Below, piece after piece: positions 57,191-64,000 of a stretch of 64,000 nucleotides of DNA. Origin of the DNA: Porogramme epimiltina (taxonomy: Eukaryota > Basidiomycota > Agaricomycetes > Polyporales > Polyporaceae); contig FTLJ01000428.1 in assembly GCA_900155495.1 (NCBI GenBank), positions 1 through 64,000 of the forward strand, given 5' to 3'. Positions within the stretch are counted from its first letter, which is position 1, and each line of letters starts with the position of its first letter. The notes under the pieces are model-generated. The model was not told the DNA's origin. It worked only from the letters and a program-made list of their open reading frames with translations, and searched no databases. Position numbers and translations under genes: made by a program.

Positions 57191-59629
57191 TTAGCAGGCA
57201 TCCAAAAAGGCGATGAGGTTCTGCAGGATCTCGCGCTGAGACAGGGCACCATCGGCGCTACCTTCACCCTCATCCACGTTATCGTGGTAAATACGAAGAG
57301 TCTTGACAATGTCCTTGAAGGACTGGTTCTTGCGGTCCAGGAGCTTTTGTACATGCATGCGCACCTGTACCCAGATCTCAGCGAACTGTTGTGGTGCCCA
57401 CGCGTATGTTCAACTTACTCCATCATCCTCCATACAGATCCATGCAAGGATATAGTCAACAGTTTGGAGTGTAAACAGACCGCCGTCGAGCCGGCGAATG
57501 TACCACACGTCATCCATGTCTTCGGCGTCCTCCTCATCTTCCTTCATTCGCTGTGCAGATAGTTAGCCCGTGAAAACGAGGAATATGGGAAGATTCATAC
57601 CTTTTTCTCATCCTCAATATCTTTTTCTGTTGCCTTCAGCCGACTCTGGGCTGAGTCTCTGATCTCAAGCAACTTTTCGGGTTTTTCATAGCTGTTCTCA
57701 ACGAACTTGGCTAGAAGTCGTATACGCGCGGGGGTGTCCGAGGCCAAATTGGACAAGAGCGAAGAGACTATACCGAGGGTGTGCGATGTGTCCTCTGAAG
57801 CTGCATGAGCAACATTGGCCTTCTGCTTTTTGCTCGCCTGGCCATAATCCCGCTAGGTGAATAAGCCAAGGGTTGCGTAGTAAAGCACTATACCTTTCCC
57901 ATGAATGAGGAAAAAAGGGTCTTCAAGCCGAGGGCCTCGACAAACGTTTCACATGCTGTCGTACCGGCAGGGCCAGACATGGCGTAGTCCAGGACTTTGA
58001 TCGCTCGTGACCGAGCCTGCATCTTGTCCCTAGGGTTATATGTATTAAAACAATACGAAGAGCATGAGACGAGGCCACTGACTTCATCATGAGCACCATT
58101 AAATCGACACCTTCGCTGTCAAGGAATTGCTGCTTGATCTCAGGCTCACCGAGCGCTGAGCAGAGGACGTCGAACAGGTTTTCCATGAATTCCGCTTCTT
58201 CAGCGCTGGCGGGATCCTTTTTGCGGAAACGCTATAGAACGTATGAGTTAACAAAATGGAACGAGGCCCGTCGCGAAGGACGCACTGATAACACTTTGAG
58301 CAGTGTCTCCACACCATCCTTCTTGCCCAGCGCCAGTCGATTATCTCGGTTGTCCTGAAGTAATATTGAAAGAATTTCCGCAGCATAACCACAGTTCTCA
58401 TCGTGCTTAGGCGTTTCTATGCGCGTCAGTAGCCATGACAAGATCTTGGTGTTTGAAACCAGTTTGGGGGAGAGGTCTGAGTTGAAACCAAGGATGTTCT
58501 CGAAAATCCCTGTGATATGACTTAGCAATGAACGCTATAGTACCTTTTTCGTTCACGCCTACCAAGTACATGGAAAATGCCTTGTCTATCCGATTCCTCC
58601 TGTTCGTTGAATCGGCTCAGGTTGTCAACCAGTAATTCGAGGATAGAGTTGGCTAGCTGAAGCCTCCCATCAGCAAAAGCATAGAAGCCTTGGAAAGTTG
58701 GGGCGTACGCACCAAGCTTTCCATAAGTTGTTTCAGCGCGTCTTCTCGACTTCCTTCAGCTTCTTCCTCGTCCTCTTCCACATCATCTCCCGCGTCTTCG
58801 TCAGTAAACTCGTTTATAACTTCAACCACGTCGATCACGATGTCCATGTTCTCATGGCTGAGCAGGCCGACGAGTCGTTCTACAGCCCCAGAACGGATGA
58901 CTTCTGGATATGCGAGAACTGGGGACTGCGCTAGCGGAAGTAATGCTTTGAGTGCAAGATCAAGGTCAGCTTCCGAGTCAATAAATCTACATGGGCGTGG
59001 TCAAATTCGACGTAGTAGAACGGGCGTGCACCATGCAGACATACTTCGTGGGGTCATCAGGATATTTAGATCGTTGGTCTTGATTTTTGTTCGCGGCGCG
59101 TTCAAAACGCGTCAACAGTCGTCGCACACCCGTGATGGTCATCTCCTCCAGCTAGCGATAGTCTAGCCTCAGTAATGAGCACGGCATCACCAGCGTGTTG
59201 GGGGTACTTACATCCTCGCGTACATCGTCTCCTCCAGCCTGGTCGAATATATTCAGGATATCCTTTTGCTCCTTGGTCAGCCCTCCTCCAAAAAACCGTC
59301 CCTCGTCATCCTCCTCGACGAAGTAATCTGCGTCACCGCCAGGAGCGAAGTCCATAGCTGCGTCGCCGTCTTCATCCTCGTCCTCAACAGTTGCCCGGTG
59401 CTTTCCCTTATCACGCGACGAGGGACCGTTCGTCGTGCTCCCCGGAGCGTCCACCGGGCCTTCGTTTTCTATTTTCATGCGTTTGAGCATCTCGGGGGTA
59501 GGATTGTCAGGCATCCGCCGCTTATTGCTACCAGCGGGAAGCTTTGGGACCTAGAACATGTGTGAGATGAACTTGGGGAATGGAATTGAGACCTTGAAGG
59601 CTTGCCTTGAAGAGTTTATCAATGTCCAT
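57191..59629 (-). CDS. CTNNBL1: Beta-catenin-like protein 1 (splicing-associated ARM protein)
   Basis: Eleven exons: 59629-59606 (24 nt), 59550-59212, 59151-59045, 58986-58713, 58656-58563, 58509-58286, 58231-58083, 58029-57894, 57852-57601, 57550-57419 and 57364-57191, giving 634 residues. CTNNBL1 is an armadillo-repeat protein that binds the Prp19/CDC5L spliceosomal complex. Family landmarks are GGLTKEQKDILNIFDQ, RRLLTRFERAANKNQ, the ARM part GAVERLVGLLSHENMDI with VIDVVEVINEFTDED, HDENCGYAAEILSILLQDN, GVETLLKVLS, and SRAIKVLDYAMSGPAG. The opening MDIDKLFKVPKLPAGSNKR fits fungal members and requires a GC-AG first intron. The last acceptor is ambiguous: a second in-frame CAG 27 nt upstream would add nine residues. 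Confidence 0.92.
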
Positions 59630-59962
59630 GGGTAGCTTTGAGAAGATGACACTAGCTAGACGAGGTGTGTAGAGTGGTTGTAGTCGCAGACCAAGTACCC
59701 AAGTTCAGACGCGCGACAAGCCCACGGATTCGACCCGCACAGACGCCACCGGTGCTGCCGTCATTGAACGACTGGCGCCCAACCCCTCAGTATCCTTGGA
59801 GGCAACGCAAGCACAGTGAAGGCATCAATTGATCTGCAGTAACGTACACTGAGCTGCCTGTCTCATAAACAATACAATAGTCTAACAGAACGTATAGGAC
59901 AGAGAGGTACGGAACAAATCGTATGTAGCCCGAACTGCCCATCGTCCCAAGGAGCCTGCGGA
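59630..59962. other. CTNNBL1 promoter and RBM42 3' region
   Basis: 333 bp between minus-strand genes; nothing coding or structured was recognised. Confidence 0.5.
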
Positions 59963-60769
59963 TTAGTAGGGCTTGTGCCTGTTCTTCTTGAGCTCCTTCT
60001 CCAGCTGCTTCGCCTTGCGATGTCCGATCTCGACCGGGTTGACAGTATTATCAGCCTTCTTCAACTTGATGGGACGATTACCAACATACTTGCCTGCATA
60101 CATCATCAGACTGGAGATTTAGGGACAACGGATATTTACGACATACCATCCATCTCCTTCCACGCCTTCAGGAAGTCCTCAGGGTCGGAAAACGCAACGA
60201 ACCCATATTTCGCCTGGGTCCGTGTTAATGCCTCGTAGTCATTCTAAACAAGAAAACCTCACCTTTCCGCTCAACCTATCCCTGATCACCCGAGCTTTCT
60301 GGAAGGACGTATACTTGTTGAACGCGTTGGAGAGCACGTCGTCAGACACATCATTACTGAGGTCGCCAACGAACAGACGGAACCAAGCTGTGTGGCAATT
60401 TAGCCACCGAACAGTAATCAGACCAAGCAACTTACAAGGGTTCCATTCGAGCAAGGTCTGGTCCTCCCAAACCTTACCAGCTCCCTTCCGCAGGACCGTA
60501 GTTCGTTTTCCACCCTTCGCCAACTTGCCCCCAGCGCCGCCCCGCTTATCGATCATGGCGCCTGGAACGTAGACACTTTGTTGAGCGAGTATCCCAACAT
60601 CGTACTCATATGCATTTGCGGGTACAGGGGCGCTATGAGCGGAGGTGGAGGGGCCGGGGATGGGGTACATTGGCCCTGCGTAGGGCTGGTGGTAGGGGTT
60701 GACATCGGAGGACTGCTGCTGTTGATACTGGTATTGCTGATAGTAGTTCTGCGCTGAGTATTGATCCAT
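59963..60769 (-). CDS. RBM42: RNA-binding protein RBM42 (single RRM)
   Basis: Exons 60769-60436, 60387-60263, 60213-60147 and 60093-59963 give 218 residues. A Gln/Tyr-rich N-terminus (YYQQYQYQQQQSS) is followed by the RBM42-specific linker TVLRKGAGKVWEDQTLLEWNP. A C-terminal RRM follows, with RNP2 RLFVGDLSND, the loop NAFNKYTSFQKARVIRD and RNP1 KYGFVAFSD. The tail GHRKAKQLEKELKKNRHKPY is characteristic. Metazoan RBM42 is a splicing-linked mRNA-binding protein and associates with hnRNP K; in fungi its role is little studied. It is divergent from RPL5 with 422 bp between start codons. Confidence 0.93.
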
Positions 60770-61191
60770 GGTGCTGACCGTATGAGAAGACGTTGAGAAA
60801 GTGGAAGAGTGGCCAGAAATGTCACAGCGGGAGGATGAGGGCCGAACGAGAGCACGACGAGTGGCCGACACCACTTGCGGCTGTCCGGCGCTTGGGCAAA
60901 GGGGAGGGGGAGGACCCCGAAGCCGGGAAGCACGTGGCAGTTACGGGGTCTTACCGCCCGTAGATTCTGTTTTGGAGGTCGCGTCCGCCGTCAACGAACC
61001 CACCCCCCTCCTCAAGACCCCCTCCCTCCAAGGCAAGTAGCATTCATATGACGGATATTGCGTGCGGGGACCCCTGCATAGTCTCTGGGAAGAGTTCGGA
61101 CAAGAAATACGGATGGGATAGCGATGGATGGACTTGGGTGTTTCCGGATGAAGCCCGGACTGCTGCTGACTTTTGCTGCACTTCCTACTAG
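60770..61191. promoter_or_regulatory. Divergent promoter of RBM42 (-) and RPL5 (+)
   Basis: This space must hold both promoters. The last 50 bp before the RPL5 ATG are pyrimidine-rich (CTGCTGACTTTTGCTGCACTTCC), a usual feature of ribosomal protein leaders, and end in TACTAG directly before ATG. Confidence 0.5.
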
Positions 61192-62311
61192 ATGCCGTTC
61201 GTCAAGAAGATCAAGTCCGACGCGTACTTCTCGCGCTTCCAGGTGAAGTACCGTCGTCGCCGTGAGGGCAAGACCGATTGTACGTTCGGCCTCATCTACA
61301 CCCTGGGTACTTAAATTGATGTCCACGCGCAGACTATGCGCGCAAGCGGTTGGTCACCCAGGCGAAGAACAAGTAGTATGTACCCTCCAATGCAGTGTCC
61401 GGAGGTATCCCTCATGCTTATTTCCACGCAGCAACGCGCCCAAGTACCGTCTCGTCGTCCGCTTCACCAACCGTGAAGTCATCGTCCAGATTGTGTACGC
61501 CCGCCTCCAGGGTGATTTCGTCTTCTGCGCTGCGCGCTCGAAGGAGCTCCCCCGCTATGGCATTAACCATGGTCTTACCAACTGGACTGCCGGTACGTAC
61601 CTATCGCTCGCAGTCGACGCTCCTACCCGGACTAACTTCTTGGCAGCGTACGCGACCGGGCTTCTCTGCGCTCGTCGGGCCCTGACCAAGCTCGGCCTCG
61701 CGGACAAGTACGAGGGTGTTGCTGAGCCTGATGGCACTCTCACGATGACCGAGGAGATCGATGAGGAGGATGCCCCCCGCCCCTTCAAGTGCTACCTCGA
61801 TGTTGGTCTCAAGCGCACCTCCACCGGTTCCCGTGTTTTCGGTGCTCTCAAGGGTGCCAGCGACGGTGGTATCTTCATTCCCCACAACGACAAGCGCTTC
61901 CCCGGCTACGACCCGGAGTCCAAGGAGCTCGACGCCGAGGTCTTGAAGAAGTACATCTTCGGCGGGCATGTCGCGGAGTACATGGAGTCCCTCGAGGAGG
62001 AGGACGATGAGCGGTGAGTTGCGGGTATATTGCGAGAGTGTCCGCCGTTCGCTCATTTATCGTACAGCTTCAAGAAGCAGTTCTCGACCTACCTTGCGGA
62101 CGGTGTCGGCTCCGAGGATATCGAGGAGATCTTCACCAACGCGTACGCGGCCATCCGCGAAGACCCTGCCTTCAAGGCCACCGACAAGGACCAGGATTGG
62201 GCCGCGGAGAGCAAAAAGTACAAGGACGTCAAGCTCACTCACGCCCAGCGCAAGGCCCGCATCCAGGAGAAGATCGAGGCCTTCCAGGCAGAGCACGCCG
62301 ACGACGAGTAG
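61192..62311 (+). CDS. RPL5: 60S ribosomal protein uL18 (L5)
   Basis: Five exons: 61192-61279, 61333-61375, 61432-61592, 61647-62013 and 62068-62311, giving 300 residues. The opening [20 protein letters not shown], then [50 protein letters not shown], the 5S-rRNA contact region [36 protein letters not shown] and the basic C-terminus [15 protein letters not shown] match the family throughout. The protein binds 5S rRNA with uL5 and enters the ribosome as the 5S RNP. Exons use strongly biased, C-ending codons, unlike the neighbouring RBM42. All introns are 50-57 nt. Confidence 0.97.
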
Positions 62312-62472
62312 ATTGCCGTTTTTGCTGTCGGGATGTTTTCCTTTGCATGTACTACTTCACGCACACACACACGCCGCCTATGACCCCAAAATTAGGCTAT
62401 GCTATTGCCATGCTTTCATCACACATATTCATACACATGCGTGCGAATCATACTCGATAAGTTAAATCCTCA

Positions 62473-64000
62473 TTATCGCCCAAGGGATAGCTCGATGGTA
62501 TGCTGCACCCATTCGAAAAGAGACAGCTGACCTCCTGGATGATACGCTTCAATGTGCGAGGGACGGTTGTCTCGTCCTGATCTCGACGACGAGCAAGAAA
62601 TCGCCTCTCCCGTGAAGGTAATACGGAAATTCCTGTAAGACCCGGTTAAGTCTACATGTACACCTGGGTAGATAGGATAGCTTACAATATACAGCCTTGC
62701 CACCTCCCGACGCTTCTACCACTGAGGAGATCAACGAACCACGTTCCGCTGACCCGCTCACAAAGCTCGGTCCCAATCTCGCATATCCGACTGAGCAGAC
62801 GGCTGCTGATTTCGTCCACGAGTAGTTGTGACAGCTGTGAAATAGACGCGATGGGCAGCGTCGCCTGGGGCAAGTGGACGATGAGCGTCGACGGTGACGC
62901 CGTAGTGAACCTCAGCGTGTGTCTGCACATGAGTGCAATGGTCGATATTTAGATCAACCGGTACCTTCAGAGGAAAACGTGCGCACCTGCCGTCGATGCG
63001 CAGTATCGCGTCGCCGCTGACGGGGCGCGCCTCGTCGGCGAGCAACGCGCGCGTGAGGACCTCACCGCCGTCCGCGACGGGGTCGTAGTGGACCTTGGTG
63101 AGCACGCCTGCGCCGCGGAGCGCGTCCACGACGCGGTCGATCTCGTCGCGCACGCGCTCCCAGAATTCACGGTACTGCAGCACGTCGATGATCGGCTGCA
63201 GCACCGGGGGCGGCGCGGGGGGCGGGGCCGGCGCGAGCGTGGGGGCGTTACCGGTACGGCTCAGGCGGGCGATTTTGGATAAGCGGTGCGCGCGGGCGAG
63301 GAGGACGCCGAGGAGGGAGTAGACGAGGTCGCATTGCGGGTCGGCGCTGGAGGGGTCGGGGGAGCGCAGGCTGTCGCCGTCGACGAGCTCGAAGCGGAGC
63401 TCCGTGTTTTGTGCGGCCTCGATGATGATGAGGCGTTGGAACACTTCTGCGGAGGCTGTGGGGAGGTTGCTTGCTTCTCGAATGAGGCAGGCGAAAATTT
63501 CCTGTTCTACGACTTCGTCTTGCGCGGACTTGAGGGCGCCGTCCAAAGACCCGTCGTCGAGGTCCGTAAGACGATTGTATGTCGTGCGCCGCGTGCCATC
63601 AGGTGCTGTGCGGGTTATTGACACGCGGAGACGTGTCCGCTGACGGTTAGGGAACTCGACCACGCTTCCGCCGCCGATAGTGGGTATCTGTCCAATGGCC
63701 CGTTGACGGAATTCGGCGGGCGCTGTGAGAGTCGCCGTGAACACGTTTCCTCCCCCGAAATCGAACAGGAACCAGACGTACATTCCTCAAGACCAAAGGA
63801 GATGAGGAAGTCTCTCGACGTCTTATCCGCGTCTTTGCCGGTAGCGGACCCCCGTGGTAGGGGCGCCGGGATGAGTCCCCAGTTACTTCTGCGAATTCTC
63901 AACGCGTCCATCCAGTACTTCTCGCCGGACGCGCGACTCTCTTCCATCTTCTGTGCCGCATTTTTGAAAAGGTCGGCGGCTGAGCGGAGCGCCTTGTCCT
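62473..64000 (-). CDS. MED17: Mediator complex subunit 17, 5' end outside window
   Basis: Partial: exons at 64000 (edge)-63782, 63722-62987, 62922-62686 and 62632-62473. The N-terminal part lies beyond the right edge. The visible protein opens with DLFKNAAQKMEESRASGEKY, then WMDALRIRRSNWGLIPAPLP, a typical MED17 core, then SFGLEES joined across an intron to PAEFRQRAIGQIPT. A long helical stretch follows (DEVVEQEIFACLIREASNLP, ELRFELVDGD, CDLVYSLLGVLLARAHRL), and the C-terminus is TFTGEAISCSSSRSG. MED17 is the head-module scaffold that carries Mediator contacts to RNA polymerase II. A Pro/Ala linker (APTLAPAPPPAPPPVLQP) interrupts the core. It faces RPL5 tail to tail, 161 bp apart. Confidence 0.85.

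Overview
This window looks like nuclear DNA of a mushroom-forming basidiomycete (Agaricomycetes; a polypore is my guess, at low confidence). The evidence is a gene-dense layout, a GC-rich coding style, and more than 100 short spliceosomal introns (mostly about 48-70 nt, GTRNGT donors, short YAG acceptors). All proteins belong to eukaryotic or fungal families. I see no transposon, rRNA, tRNA or CRISPR array. Exon coordinates were worked out by hand from splice signals, reading-frame continuity and family motifs. Every model given below closes in frame from start to stop, except MED17, which runs off the right edge.

Layout, 23 genes. 1-10 kb: fluoride exporter FEX (+), TVP38/TMEM64-type membrane protein (-), ribosomal protein eL36 (-), casein kinase 2 beta (-), BTB protein (-). 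10-21.5 kb: PUB-domain protein (+), the 29-exon Swi2/Snf2 recombination translocase RDH54/RAD54B (-), and an uncharacterised 1541-residue Tyr-Pro repeat protein built from a series of phase-1 exons (-). 22-32 kb: COP9 signalosome subunit 4 (+), CTD kinase CTK1/CDK12 (-), a DCAF-type WD40 protein (-), vacuolar aspartic protease PEP4 (-). 32-46 kb: Bdc1/BRD8-like bromodomain protein (+), tail to tail with the 3534-residue TRA1 (-). 46.6-52 kb: an orphan multi-pass membrane protein (+) and verprolin (+). 52-64 kb: protein disulfide isomerase (+), TCTP (-), UTP15 (+), CTNNBL1 (-), RBM42 (-), ribosomal protein uL18/RPL5 (+) and a 5'-truncated MED17 (-).

Most genes are housekeeping: transcription and chromatin (TRA1, Bdc1, CTK1, MED17, CK2), splicing (CTNNBL1, RBM42), ribosome biogenesis (UTP15, eL36, uL18), ubiquitin-linked regulation (CSN4, DCAF, PUB, BTB) and the secretory/vacuolar system (PDI, PEP4, TVP38). 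Tra1 and Bdc1 are both subunits of the NuA4 acetyltransferase in S. pombe, and here they sit 125 bp apart in convergent orientation.

The two least explained loci are the Tyr-Pro repeat gene (16298-21486), where eight consecutive splice junctions split the same Tyr codon of a repeated [ILV]-Y-P motif, and the orphan seven-segment membrane protein (46654-49231). Splicing is also unusual: coding exons as short as 13-28 nt, three apparent GC-AG introns, and a verprolin stop codon that overlaps a splice donor.
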